Source: Actinomyces gaoshouyii (GTDB lineage: Bacteria; Actinomycetota; Actinomycetes; Actinomycetales; Actinomycetaceae). Taken from it: a stretch of DNA of 64,000 bases. The notes beneath the pieces were generated by a model. It worked only from the letters and a program-made list of their open reading frames with translations, was not told the origin of the DNA and did no database searches. Made by a program: the position numbers and the translations under genes. Within the stretch, counting starts at the first letter, position 1. Every line of letters begins with the position of its first letter. Of the stretch, positions 1 to 8,594 are shown in pieces. The DNA is taken from positions 5,714 to 69,713 of the forward strand of contig NZ_MVIV01000005.1 of NCBI RefSeq assembly GCF_002072175.1. The letters are read 5' to 3'.

Positions 1-224
1 CAGTGGGGCGGAACCTCGGCGCGCAGGCGCGCATCGTTGGCGCTGCCGCCGCCCGACACGTCCTCCCTGCGGGCGCGGGCCTCGCTGAGGGCATCGATTC
101 CACGGCGCCGCGCATTCTCGGCATCCTCCTCAGTCATCTCGCCACGCGCCACCCGCGCGGCGTCCTGAGGGGAGAGCAGGACCACTCGGCGCCTGCGAGG
201 CCGGCCGGCCGCGGAGGCGCTCAT
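1..224 (-). CDS. Unknown protein, N-terminal part only
   Basis: The reading frame starts with ATG at 224 and runs off the left edge of the window, so only about 74 residues are visible. The start overlaps the stop of the DUF4011 gene by four bases (ATGA), a sign of translational coupling and a shared operon. The visible part begins MSASAAGRPRRRVVLLSPQD and continues as a charged, Arg/Glu/Ala-rich stretch with no recognisable domain, signal peptide or membrane segment. I do not recognise the family. The four-base overlap is the main reason for believing it is a real gene. Confidence 0.55.
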   Translation of the reverse strand, partial: MSASAAGRPRRRRVVLLSPQDAARVARGEMTEEDAENARRRGIDALSEARARREDVSGGGSANDARLRAEVPPH

Positions 225-3200
225 CGCCCCCGCCGCACGGCGTTGCCGAGAACGGCGTCCACACCGGTCCCCCGGCGGGTGAGGGCGAGCGCATCGCGGA
301 GCTCTACGAGCTCCTCCTCCTCGCTGCGCGCCAGCCCATCGGAGCGGATCCAGGCGACGAGGTCATCGAGCTCATCGTCGGAATAAGCCTGGAGGGGCAG
401 CCCTTGCGCGATCGGAGGGCGAGCCGTGCGGCCCTGCGCCCGGGCGGCCCCCGCGGGCGCGCCTGGGACAATGGCGCTGGCGGGCGAGGCCTGCCGGGGA
501 GCGGGCGCCGCCTCCGCCTCGCCGGCCACGGCGGCGCCCTGGCCTCCGGCATCATCGATGCGCTCGGGGAGCTCGGGAAGCTCGGGGTCCTCCGGGCGGG
601 CCTGGGCGGCGGAGCGCTCATCGAGGATCTCAGCGATCATGATCTCGATGGTGCGGGCCTCGGCCTCCGGGTCGACGAAGACCCCGGCGGAGAAGGAGCG
701 GTGGACCCGCCAGCCGCGGTGCTCGAGGCGCTCCACCCAGTGCCGGTCGCGGCGGCGCAGGCTCGGCTCGGCCACGTAGTCGTCGTCATCGGTCAGGACG
801 GCGACGAACAGCTCCTCGGGGTAGTCGGGGTGGCCGATGGCCAAGGGGATGCGGGGGCCGCCGTCGGCGCCCCACTGGGGGACCACCACGAGCCCCTTGC
901 GCCACAGGTGCCAGGCGAGATCCACCAGGAGGCGATCGGGCTCGCCGTTCTCCGCCGGGCCCACGGGGGTCCCTCCCCCGGCGGCGCGGGCGAGCACCTC
1001 GCGCAGCAGTTTGGCGCCGGGCGCCCGCAGCCGATCGGGATCGAGGTCCTCGGCCCCGATGGAGGAGATGACGGTCGTAGCGCCCCGGGAGGCGCACAGG
1101 GCCTCAACGAGAGCGACCATGCCGCCCTGCTCGCCAAGCTCACCGAAGGTGTGAATGGTGCGCCCGTGCGGGGTCTTCGCGAAGCCGACGGAGAGGATGA
1201 CACGGTCGCGGCGCAGGGATCGGGCCTCACGCAGGTCGATGACCGTGAAGGGCTCCTTGACGCCGGCGGAGAAGAAGTCGTCCAGGGCTGGGTACTCGGA
1301 AGCCGCCACGGCCACCGCGCGGCGGATCTCGTCGGAGTGGCGGGTGTTGAGGGCGATGACTCCCAGGCTCTCGCCGGGGCGGGTGAGCGCGTGCTCGACA
1401 ACGACGTCGACCACCTGATCCACCTCGTCAGGCACGGTCTCCACAGCACTCTTGCCGGGCGCCGGCATGCCGCGACCATCGACGCGGATGAGGGACAGGG
1501 TGGACTCGCCCGGCGGCCCCGGGATCACCTCGACGATGCCCTCATAACCGTTGGAGGCGAGGAAGGAGGCGATCCCGGCATCGAGCTGGTTGCGGCCCGT
1601 GGGGAGGGTCACCGAGGGCAGGAGCGGCCCGAGCTCAGCAGCGAGTCCCCTCTCCGCGCGGCGCGGATCCCCGATGACGAGGACCTGCTCGGCGCGCACG
1701 AGGGCCGGCAGGGCCTGGGCGACCGGCATGCTCGCGGAGGCGTCGAGGATCGCCAAGTCCACGACGGCGCTGGGAGCGAGCACCTGCGGCACGAGGGTCG
1801 GCGGGACGATCCAGATGGGGCGAGCCAGCCAGGCCACCGGATGGGCGTCGAGGATGTCGCGCAGAGGGACGCCGTCGTCCTTGGACAGGGCGATGTACAG
1901 GGAGCGGGCCTGCTGCTTGTCGGCCTCGACGGCGGCGCGCACCCGGTGGGCGCAGGCCTGCGCGACGGGGCCGGACAGGGAGGCGGACTGGGCGGCGTCG
2001 AGCCGGCGCAGGCTCTTGGAGAGCTCATCGAGGGCCTTGGCGTCCAGCCCTCCCATATCCGGGTCCTCCCGGAGAGCCTGGGCGAGGACGGAGGACCACC
2101 AGCAGTAGGTGAGCTCGTCGTCGAGCTCGTCATCGCTCACCTGGCGGGCGCGCAGGTCCGCAACGAGCGGGCCCATGCCCAGCTCGTCGATGGCGATGGT
2201 CGTCCGGTTGCGCTCGGGCTGGGCCTGCGCGGTTTCCGGATCATCGGCGAGGGCCCGCACACGGGCGGTCAGGTCCGCGAGAGGCGTGTCCACGAGCGCC
2301 GGGGAGCCGTCATGGCGGTCGAGGAGGGGCTGGAGCTCGGTGAGGGCGTTCATGGCGCGCTCACAGGTACGGCGCATCTCGTCCAAGCCCTGCGGAAGGG
2401 TGGGCCAGCCGCCGTCGGGATCGTGGCGGCGCCACTCCTCGCGACGTCGCTGCACCTTGACGAGCTCGGCGTGCAGGTCCTCGACGACGCGGCCGGGGCG
2501 CACGAGGTCCTTGGCCTGCCGGGTGAAGCGACGGCGCGCGGAGCCGCTCATGACGATGCTGCGCTCCTCGCGCCACCGCTTGGTGGCCGTGGCGATGACG
2601 AGATCGGCGGCGGAGCGCTCGAAGACCTCGGGGAGGAAGACGTCGAGGGAGTCGCGCACGCCGTCGAGCATGTCGAGCTGCTCGGACCACATGGCCAGCG
2701 TCGTGGCGCGCCGCAGCCCGGTGCAGGAGGAGACCTCGCGGCTGTGGGTCTCGACGGCGGGCAGCATGTCGTCGGCGAGGCGCCCCAGGCGCCCCAGGGC
2801 GTCTGTGACCTCGTCGAGATCGGTCAGCGCCAGGCCGCTCCAGGGCGAGGGCGCCTGGACCGGGTTGAGCATCCCGAGGGAGTGGGCGCGGTGGAGGATG
2901 CGGGAGGCGCGCTCGCGCCCGGCGTCGTCGAGGCGCTCGAGTCGTCCGGGGACGATCTTCGCGGTGGTGCGGGCCCTCGAGCGCGACGAGGTGAGCTCGG
3001 CGAGTGTCTGAAGGGCCTCGTAGGCTGAGACGTTCCAGGGCGCGCGCTGCGCGTGCAGCGCCGTCACATAGCGGGACAGGCGCTTGCGCACGGCGGTGAG
3101 GCGCTGGCGGACCCGCAGGATCTCGGGGACGTCGAGCTGGGGCGGCTGGGAGCCGAGCCCGGATTGGACGGCCTCGGCGGCATGACGGCGCCAGCTGGCG

Positions 3201-4597
3201 TCCTCAGTGAGATCGACGACGAGGTCCCCCAGGCCGAGGTCCTCCAGGGCCCGGGCGACGGCGTGGCCGTCCCCGCTCGTGGCCGGGACGTGGATGGCGG
3301 TGCGGCCGGTGGCAGCGGCATCAGCGAGGACGGCGGCCAGCGTGGCGGCCACATCCGATCCGGGGGGCGCGTCGAGGAGGAGGGAGGCGCCCAGGCTGAC
3401 GGATTCGACGACGTCGAGCTGACCGGGGTCGAGATCGCCCACGCCGCGCTCGGCGTCGGGGGCGCGGTCATCGCGCCAGGGGGCGGGAAGGTCGACGGCG
3501 AGGGCCCGCCGAGCGGGCTCGACGCCGGCCAGCGCGGCCACGATCGCGGAGAGGCGCGCGCGGTCGACGACGGCGTCGAAGTCCTCGACGAGCGCCTGGC
3601 CCGGGTGGACGAAGGCGCCGACGACGAGCCGCTCGTGCAGTTCGAAGCCGGGCAGGTAGTCGCGGCAGGCGGCGGCGATGCGGGTCAGGGCGGCGCGCGG
3701 CGTGAATCCCTCCGCGGTCAGGGCGCCGCGGGCCAGGGCCTGGATGTCGGCTGTCGATCCGTAGCGTCGCAGGGCGCGTGAGAGAATCGGGTTGACCTCG
3801 ATGGAGGGGTCGACGGCGATGGTCGCGTCCGCGGAGGCGCTGGACAGGCGGACCGGTCGCATGAGCACGGGGGCGTTGACAGTGCGGACGGTTCCCGGGG
3901 GGCCCGCCGGCCGTGAGGAGAGCGCGCTCTCCAGGGCCGAGGCGAGGACGGGGTCGGAGATCTCATGGCGGGGCGTCTCGGCATCACGGTCGGCGTCCAA
4001 GTCGCCGGACCCGCCTGGAGCACCGCTCTCGGCGCTCCCAGCGCCGTCGGCCGCCGCGGCACCGGTGCGCCGGGACTCGTCCCGGATGGTCTCAGTCCAG
4101 GTCGCGACCCCGATGGCGAGGTACACGGGGGCGACGCCGAACTGCCTGGCCAGGACGTCGGTGCGCCCGGCGACCTTGCGCACGGACGTGCGGGCGGCGG
4201 CCAGGGCGGTGGGCTCCCGGATGAGGCTGGACAGGGGGGTGGGGCGCCCGGCGTAGAGCTGGGCGAGTCCCGAGGGGTGGGCGGCGGTGAGGTCGACGGC
4301 GCCGTCGAGCAGGGAGACGTCGTCGAGACTGGCCACTCCCCCGAGGCCGACGAGCTCCTCTCTCCAGCCCGCGAGCGCGGCTTCCACGCGGGCCCGACTG
4401 GCGTCGTCGAGGTCCGTGGGGGACGCGGGGACGGGAGCCTCCGGCGTCATCGGCGCTGGCTGGGGGGTGATGGTGCTGGAGATGCGCGACTCGCGCCCGT
4501 CCCCGTTGGCGCGCCCCTCGGCGGTGCCCACACGATCGCCTGTTGCGTGGCCCGCGCGGTGCCGAGCGCGGCCGAAGGAGAAGAGTGAAGGCGCCAT
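221..4597 (-). CDS. DUF4011-type SF1 helicase-like protein with degenerate ATPase motifs
   Basis: A 1458-residue protein. The N-terminal third (about 60-360) reads like DUF4011: a stretch with DLTAAHPSGLAQLYAGRPT followed by APVYLAIGVATWTE. Around residue 402, where an SF1 helicase should have a Walker A P-loop, the sequence is LLLDAPPGSD, which lacks the GKT/S signature. Around residue 945 the Walker B-like strand reads DLAILDASASMP instead of a DE-box. Near residues 1265-1310, VLTDDDDYVAEPSLRRRDRHWVERL-type sequence followed by GWRVHRSFS resembles the C-terminal Vsr/REase-like (MTES_1575) fold of these proteins. Family assignment is by recognised motifs; helicase activity is doubtful because the ATP-binding residues are missing. 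It overlaps the next gene downstream by four bases. Confidence 0.75.
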   Translation of the reverse strand: MAPSLFSFGRARHRAGHATGDRVGTAEGRANGDGRESRISSTITPQPAPMTPEAPVPASPTDLDDASRARVEAALAGWREELVGLGGVASLDDVSLLDGAVDLTAAHPSGLAQLYAGRPTPLSSLIREPTALAAARTSVRKVAGRTDVLARQFGVAPVYLAIGVATWTETIRDESRRTGAAAADGAGSAESGAPGGSGDLDADRDAETPRHEISDPVLASALESALSSRPAGPPGTVRTVNAPVLMRPVRLSSASADATIAVDPSIEVNPILSRALRRYGSTADIQALARGALTAEGFTPRAALTRIAAACRDYLPGFELHERLVVGAFVHPGQALVEDFDAVVDRARLSAIVAALAGVEPARRALAVDLPAPWRDDRAPDAERGVGDLDPGQLDVVESVSLGASLLLDAPPGSDVAATLAAVLADAAATGRTAIHVPATSGDGHAVARALEDLGLGDLVVDLTEDASWRRHAAEAVQSGLGSQPPQLDVPEILRVRQRLTAVRKRLSRYVTALHAQRAPWNVSAYEALQTLAELTSSRSRARTTAKIVPGRLERLDDAGRERASRILHRAHSLGMLNPVQAPSPWSGLALTDLDEVTDALGRLGRLADDMLPAVETHSREVSSCTGLRRATTLAMWSEQLDMLDGVRDSLDVFLPEVFERSAADLVIATATKRWREERSIVMSGSARRRFTRQAKDLVRPGRVVEDLHAELVKVQRRREEWRRHDPDGGWPTLPQGLDEMRRTCERAMNALTELQPLLDRHDGSPALVDTPLADLTARVRALADDPETAQAQPERNRTTIAIDELGMGPLVADLRARQVSDDELDDELTYCWWSSVLAQALREDPDMGGLDAKALDELSKSLRRLDAAQSASLSGPVAQACAHRVRAAVEADKQQARSLYIALSKDDGVPLRDILDAHPVAWLARPIWIVPPTLVPQVLAPSAVVDLAILDASASMPVAQALPALVRAEQVLVIGDPRRAERGLAAELGPLLPSVTLPTGRNQLDAGIASFLASNGYEGIVEVIPGPPGESTLSLIRVDGRGMPAPGKSAVETVPDEVDQVVDVVVEHALTRPGESLGVIALNTRHSDEIRRAVAVAASEYPALDDFFSAGVKEPFTVIDLREARSLRRDRVILSVGFAKTPHGRTIHTFGELGEQGGMVALVEALCASRGATTVISSIGAEDLDPDRLRAPGAKLLREVLARAAGGGTPVGPAENGEPDRLLVDLAWHLWRKGLVVVPQWGADGGPRIPLAIGHPDYPEELFVAVLTDDDDYVAEPSLRRRDRHWVERLEHRGWRVHRSFSAGVFVDPEAEARTIEIMIAEILDERSAAQARPEDPELPELPERIDDAGGQGAAVAGEAEAAPAPRQASPASAIVPGAPAGAARAQGRTARPPIAQGLPLQAYSDDELDDLVAWIRSDGLARSEEEELVELRDALALTRRGTGVDAVLGNAVRRGR

Positions 4598-4866
4598 GCT
4601 CCGACAATATCCGCGCCCGGCGCGCTCCTGCCCGAGGCGCCCCGGGGTGGCGCCGCGTCAGCGCACGAGCAGGTGCTCGGCGATGGCGATGACGGAATGC
4701 GGACGCGGCTCGTGGTTGCGGACGCGCCCCCGGAGCACGTCGGCAAGTCCTGCGGCGGAAGGCAGGCTTTGAGCCAAGGAGATGCGGAAAAGCACGGATC
4801 GAGGCCGCGAGCGCTTCCGCGACTCGAGACCCCGATCCGTTACCCCTGGTAGAGCAGGGTTTCACG
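4598..4866. other. Intergenic stretch, no convincing gene
   Basis: About 270 bases between the DUF4011 gene and tRNA-Arg. On the minus strand a GTG-initiated frame of about 45 codons ends in AIAEHLLVR followed by a stop near 4660. It could be the tail of a decayed gene but has no ribosome binding site that I trust and no family I recognise. The promoter of the DUF4011 gene is presumably here. Confidence 0.3.
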
Positions 4867-4939
4867 TGCCCCCGGCGCGATTCGAACGCGCGACACCCGC
4901 TTTAGGAGAGCGGTGCTCTATCCCCTGAGCTACGAGGGC
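4867..4939 (-). tRNA. tRNA-Arg (anticodon CCT)
   Basis: Read on the minus strand this folds as a full 73-nt cloverleaf. The acceptor stem GCCCTCG pairs with CGGGGGC (one G-T pair), with discriminator A. The D arm contains GCTCAGGGGATAGAGC. The anticodon stem CCGCT/AGCGG encloses the loop CTCCTAA, giving anticodon CCT (reads AGG). The T arm has GTTCGAATC. CCA is not encoded. Confidence 0.95.
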
Positions 4940-4998
4940 GGGGCGCGGCAAGCCTACCAGCGTGCCGTGCCAACCGGGGACCGGCGTGCCCTGCTCGC

Positions 4999-5937
4999 TC
5001 AGGCGCGCTCCCAGGGGACATTCGAGCGGGTGACCGCCGAGTCGTCGTCCTTGGCGCGGGCGGGCACCACCATCACCGGGCAGGCCGCGTGCGAGAGCAC
5101 CGCCTGGCTCGTCGAGCCCAGGAGGAGTCCCGCGAAGCCACCGCGGCCGCGCGAGCCGACGACAACGAGGTCGACGGCCGTGGAGAACTCGGCGAGGAGC
5201 TCAGCGGCATTGCCGTCCAGCGCGTGGCGGCTGACCGCCACCCCGGAGTGGCCCTCGAGGGCCTCGGCGACGGCGTGGTCGAGGCCGGCTCGCACGTCGG
5301 CGAGGACTTGCTGGCGGTCCACGGCGGCCGGCAGCCATGCGAGCGCCCCGCTGCCGGTGCTCATGGGCACGGCGGCCACTGCGGTGAGCTCGGCGTCCCA
5401 GGCCTCGGCCTCGCGCACGGCCCGGCGCACGGCCTTGTGGGCGGAGCCGGAGCCGTCCACGCCGACGACGATCCTCTTGACCGGGGTGAAGGCTGCGCCG
5501 GTGGTGTGGCGGGGAACGATAACGGTGGGGCACTTGGCATGTGCGGGGAGGGCGGAGGAGACGGTTCCGAGCAGGCGGTCGGCGAAACCGCCGCCACCAC
5601 GGGTGCCGACGACGGCCAGGGCGGCATCGGCGGAGAGGTCCACGAGCACACCGGCGGGGTCGCCCGTCTCGAGCGAGCTGGTCACCGCGACGCCGGCCTG
5701 TTGGGCGCGGGCGACGGCCTCGTCGACGACCGCCTGGGCGCCGGCGCGTATCGCTCTGTCATCCAAGGCCGCATAGCCGCCGTCGAGCGAGGCGGCGGTG
5801 AAGGACGGAAGAGAGTAGGCGCACAGGATGTGGACCCTCCATCCCTCGCGCGCCGCGCGGGCGACCGCCCAGTCGACAGCGCCGAGAGACTCGGGCGATC
5901 CGTCGACGCCAACGAGGACGACTTTGTCTTCAGCCAT
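4999..5937 (-). CDS. Tandem universal stress protein (two UspA domains)
   Basis: A 312-residue cytoplasmic protein of two UspA repeats, about residues 1-145 and 150-300. Each repeat carries the ATP-binding signature at its end: VVGTRGGGGFADRLLG with a following SALPAHAKCPTVIVP, and VVGSRGRGGFAGLLLG with SQAVLSHAACPVMVVP. The domains begin VVLVGVDGSPESLGAV and RIVVGVDGSGSAHKAV, both with the typical GVDGS strand. Double-domain USPs of this size are common in actinobacteria, bind ATP and are usually induced by hypoxia or starvation. Single-gene unit next to tRNA-Arg; no partner gene is visible, so the specific role is open. Confidence 0.93.
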   Translation of the reverse strand: MAEDKVVLVGVDGSPESLGAVDWAVARAAREGWRVHILCAYSLPSFTAASLDGGYAALDDRAIRAGAQAVVDEAVARAQQAGVAVTSSLETGDPAGVLVDLSADAALAVVGTRGGGGFADRLLGTVSSALPAHAKCPTVIVPRHTTGAAFTPVKRIVVGVDGSGSAHKAVRRAVREAEAWDAELTAVAAVPMSTGSGALAWLPAAVDRQQVLADVRAGLDHAVAEALEGHSGVAVSRHALDGNAAELLAEFSTAVDLVVVGSRGRGGFAGLLLGSTSQAVLSHAACPVMVVPARAKDDDSAVTRSNVPWERA

Positions 5938-6060
5938 GGTTCCCTGCCTTTTCCATCGGACGTCCCGGTCCTCCGGGGTCCGGCGAACCAGGTGCCCCCA
6001 GCATACCTGTGGCGCAGCACACGACGGGGAGGTTCAGCAGCCGTGGCACGCCAGGCGCGC

Positions 6061-6097
6061 CGAGGGGGGCGACCGCCGTGGCGGTCGCCCCCCCTCG
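6061..6097 (-). terminator. Hairpin terminator after first NlpC/P60 gene
   Basis: A near-perfect inverted repeat, CGAGGGGGGCGACCGCC paired with its complement across a two- to three-base loop, lies 28 bases past the stop of the first NlpC/P60 gene. There is no clear T-run, as is common in high-GC actinobacteria. Confidence 0.7.
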
Positions 6098-6124
6098 AAG
6101 TGGTGGCCGAGATCCGAGCCAGCG

Positions 6125-6946
6125 TCAGCCGATCCGGATGAACGAGGTCGGGCTGCCCCAGATCTCGCGGTACACGACGCCGGTGGACTCGTTGCCGGCG
6201 TCGATCATCATGCCGTTGCCGGCGTAGATGCCGACGTGGTAGCCGTAGTAGACGATGTCACCGGGCCGGGCCTCGGCCATGGAGACGGCGGTGCCCGCAG
6301 CGGCCTGAGCGCCGGAGGTGCGGGGCAGGCTGATGCCGGCCCGGGCGTAGACGTACTGGACGAGGCCGGAGCAGTCGAAGCCCGAGGGCGAGGAGCCGCC
6401 GTAGACGTAGGGAGTGCCCACGTACTGCATGGCGATGGAGACGATGCTGGAGCCGGAGGCGGATGCGGCGGGAGCAGCGGGCCGTGCCTGGACGGCCGGG
6501 GCCGCCTGAGCGGTGGACTGCTGGGCCGGGGAGGCCTCCCGGGCCGCACCTCGCTCCGGCTGGGCGGCCGGCGCCTGGTCGGCTTCGGGGGAGGGAGCCT
6601 CGACGACGGGCTTGGGGGCCTCAGTGGCGACGGCCTCAGCGGCCTCGGAGGCGCGGTTGAAGGTGTCGGCCTGGACATCGGTCCCCACGACGATCGCAGC
6701 GTTGGTCGTCACGGCGGCGTGAGCGTCAAGGGCGAGGTAGTTGAGACCGGAGGGGTCGAGGGATCCCGCGGAGGCCTGGGCGGGCTCTGCGACCGAGGCG
6801 GTGGCGGCACTGGAGGCGACCATGGTCAGGGCCAGGCCGGAGGAGGCGGCCAGCGCGAGACCGCGGCGGGTGGCGGGCGCGACCTCGGCCAGGGGAGTCG
6901 CGGGACGCGTGGCGGCGCGGTGGCGCGCCTGGGAATGGGTAGTCAT
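6125..6946 (-). CDS. Secreted NlpC/P60 cell-wall peptidase (copy 1)
   Basis: A 273-residue exported protein. Residues 1-55 are an Arg-rich start and an Ala-rich hydrophobic stretch (GLALAASSGLALTMVASSAA) consistent with a signal peptide. An Ala/Pro/Glu-rich linker follows to about residue 160. The C-terminal NlpC/P60 domain (about 165-273) has the catalytic Cys in FDCSGLVQYVYA, the His in YHVGIYAGNGMMIDA and a downstream polar third residue. The expected activity is cleavage of D-Glu-diaminoacyl or related bonds in peptidoglycan stem peptides. It is paralogous to the next gene upstream, sharing the same N-terminal layout, and has its own c-di-AMP riboswitch in its leader, so expression should fall when c-di-AMP is high. 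Confidence 0.93.
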   Translation of the reverse strand: MTTHSQARHRAATRPATPLAEVAPATRRGLALAASSGLALTMVASSAATASVAEPAQASAGSLDPSGLNYLALDAHAAVTTNAAIVVGTDVQADTFNRASEAAEAVATEAPKPVVEAPSPEADQAPAAQPERGAAREASPAQQSTAQAAPAVQARPAAPAASASGSSIVSIAMQYVGTPYVYGGSSPSGFDCSGLVQYVYARAGISLPRTSGAQAAAGTAVSMAEARPGDIVYYGYHVGIYAGNGMMIDAGNESTGVVYREIWGSPTSFIRIG

Positions 6947-6959
6947 ATTCCTCTCCTAT

Positions 6960-7165
6960 GGCCGCCGAGGTTAGCTGTCGGGTTCGGGCTGGAGACGCCC
7001 TACCCGCGCCGAGCGGGACTCACCCCGAGGGCCGCGATCAGGGTCGCGACCCATGAAACGGTTCCCCCGTCCCCATCGCTGGTTGTTCGCCAGCCCGGGC
7101 CGGACGATGGGACTGGGCCCCGGCTCGGGCGCCGCGAGGGGGAAGCCCCGCGACACCTGAGAGGC
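6960..7165 (-). promoter_or_regulatory. ydaO/yuaA-type c-di-AMP riboswitch (copy 1)
   Basis: On the minus strand, the leader of the first NlpC/P60 gene holds in order the conserved blocks GGGGGAACC, GGGGTGAGTCCCGC, GCGGGTAGGG, CCCGAACCCG and ACAGCTAACCTCG, ending about 14 bases before the start codon. This is the order and wording of ydaO/yuaA riboswitches found upstream of rpf and NlpC/P60 genes in actinobacteria. The 3' end is well defined; the 5' limit is approximate. The match is by eye and should be tested with a covariance model. Confidence 0.88.
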
Positions 7166-7334
7166 TACCGGAGCGCTGACGGGCGAGTCACGGGAAGATC
7201 AACAACATGATCGTGACCTGCCGCACAGGAACATCCCTCTTTCCCTACCATTCCAAGGGATTCTGACCAGCTCAGGGGCACATTCAGGCACTCCGGCATG
7301 ACCTGCTTCGCTGTGAGAGCGTCGCCGCATGAGA

Positions 7335-7375
7335 CGTCTCGGCCCCACTCCCACGGGAGGAGCGGGGCCGAGACG
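7335..7375 (-). terminator. Hairpin terminator after second NlpC/P60 gene
   Basis: The inverted repeat CGTCTCGGCCCC / GGGGCCGAGACG, with an inner TCC/GGA extension, lies 39 bases past the stop of the second NlpC/P60 gene. It separates that gene from the riboswitch leader of the first copy, so the two paralogs are probably separate transcripts. Confidence 0.75.
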
Positions 7376-7413
7376 GAGGATGTGAGCCGGGATGGCCCGG
7401 CAGGCAGGACCGC

Positions 7414-8214
7414 TCAGAAGCGGAGGTACGTGGCGCCACCGCGGACGGCCAAGTACTGCACGCCGACGCTCTCGGACTCGGCCGAGACCATCATGCCGCC
7501 ACCGGCGTAGATCGCGACGTGGCCGGGCCACCAGAGGACGTCACCGGGCTGAGCCTCGGAGGCCGAGATGACGGTACCGGCCGACCGGAGAGCGCCGGAG
7601 GAGTGCGGAAGGCTGACGCCCGCGACGTTGGCGTAGACGTAGGAGACGAGGCCCGAGCAGTCGAAGGCGCTGGGGCCCCCGGCGCCGTAGACGTAGGCCT
7701 TGCCGACCTGGGCCATCGCCAGACCCACGATGGAGTTACCGGAGGTGGGGGCGGCCGGGGCGGCGGCCTCGGCGGCAGTGGCCTTAGCGGTCGCGGCCGG
7801 GGTGGCCTCGGCGGTGGCGGTCTCTTCAACGGCGGGGGCCTTGGTGGCCTCCGAAGCCGCCTCAGCGGTCGGGGTCGGAGCCGGGGCCGGGGCCTCGGCG
7901 GCGACGGCCTCGGCGGCGTGGTTGAAGCCGTCGACCTGGACGTCGCTGGCGACCTCGACGGCCGCGTTGGCGATAACGGCCTCCTGCGCGGGAGCAGCGA
8001 GAGCGGCGGTACCGACATTCTCACCGAGGGAGCCGGCGGACTCGTCGAGCTGGGCGGAGTCGCTCGCGGCGTTGGCGCCGGAGGCGATCATGGTGAGGGC
8101 CAGACCGGAGGTCGCGACGACGGCGAGGCCGCGACGTGCGGCCGGACCGGTGCTCGACAACGGGGTGATCGGTCGAGTGGCCTTGCGGTGGCGTGCCTTG
8201 ACGCTGGAAGTCAC
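7414..8214 (-). CDS. Secreted NlpC/P60 cell-wall peptidase (copy 2)
   Basis: A 266-residue paralog of the preceding gene, with the same plan: basic start (KARHRKATRPITPLS), hydrophobic signal-like region (GLAVVATSGLALTMIASGA), Ala/Glu/Thr-rich linker and a C-terminal NlpC/P60 domain from about residue 160. Catalytic Cys lies in FDCSGLVSYVYANVAG and His in GHVAIYAGGGMMVSA. Residues differ enough from copy 1 (shorter C-terminus; SESVGVQYLAV instead of ESTGVVYREIW) to suggest an old duplication rather than a recent one. It has its own terminator and its own c-di-AMP riboswitch, which fits growth-linked control of cell-wall remodelling. Confidence 0.93.
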   Translation of the reverse strand: MTSSVKARHRKATRPITPLSSTGPAARRGLAVVATSGLALTMIASGANAASDSAQLDESAGSLGENVGTAALAAPAQEAVIANAAVEVASDVQVDGFNHAAEAVAAEAPAPAPTPTAEAASEATKAPAVEETATAEATPAATAKATAAEAAAPAAPTSGNSIVGLAMAQVGKAYVYGAGGPSAFDCSGLVSYVYANVAGVSLPHSSGALRSAGTVISASEAQPGDVLWWPGHVAIYAGGGMMVSAESESVGVQYLAVRGGATYLRF

Positions 8215-8235
8215 TGGTATTTCTCCTGGAAGCCG

Positions 8236-8405
8236 TCGAGGTTAGCTGTCGGGTTCGGGCTGGAGACGCCCTACCCGCCGAGGCGGGATTCACCCCGAGG
8301 ATTGAGTTGAGCGATGCTCGTCTCATCCGGGAAATGGTTCCCCCGTCCCTGCCGGTGATCTGGGTGGGAATCAGGAGTGAGAGGCGCCGACAGGGTTTGG
8401 CTCCG
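8236..8405 (-). promoter_or_regulatory. ydaO/yuaA-type c-di-AMP riboswitch (copy 2)
   Basis: Minus-strand leader of the second NlpC/P60 gene. Conserved blocks in order: GGGGGAACC, GGGGTGAATCCCGCC, GGCGGGTAGGG, CCCGAACCCG, ACAGCTAACCTCG. The 3' block is identical to that of copy 1 over more than 20 bases, while the 5' variable arm is unrelated in sequence, as expected for a conserved binding core. It ends about 20 bases before the start codon. Confidence 0.88.
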
Positions 8406-8594
8406 CCCATCTCTCCGCAACCGGGGCATCGGCTGCACCGCCGACACTAGTCGAAGTTCCGCGCAAGAGTGAAGCCTTGAGGGCCGCAGCCCCGTGTGGC
8501 ATCCCTCTCCTAGGGGTCTCATAGGCGCATTCACCCCGGTCGGGCCCACTGATGGCCCGATCGACGACGGCCGGGGGCGATCAATGGCCCGGGC

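Noticed and set aside
404..3028. Very long plus-strand open frame (874 codons) over the DUF4011 gene
   Set aside because: It is a mirror of the GC-biased codon pattern of the real minus-strand gene, has no domain wording and is Gly/Val/Asp-rich throughout.
4867..4939. Integrated element at tRNA-Arg
   Set aside because: No integrase gene, no repeated tRNA 3' end and no change in gene content was seen around the tRNA.
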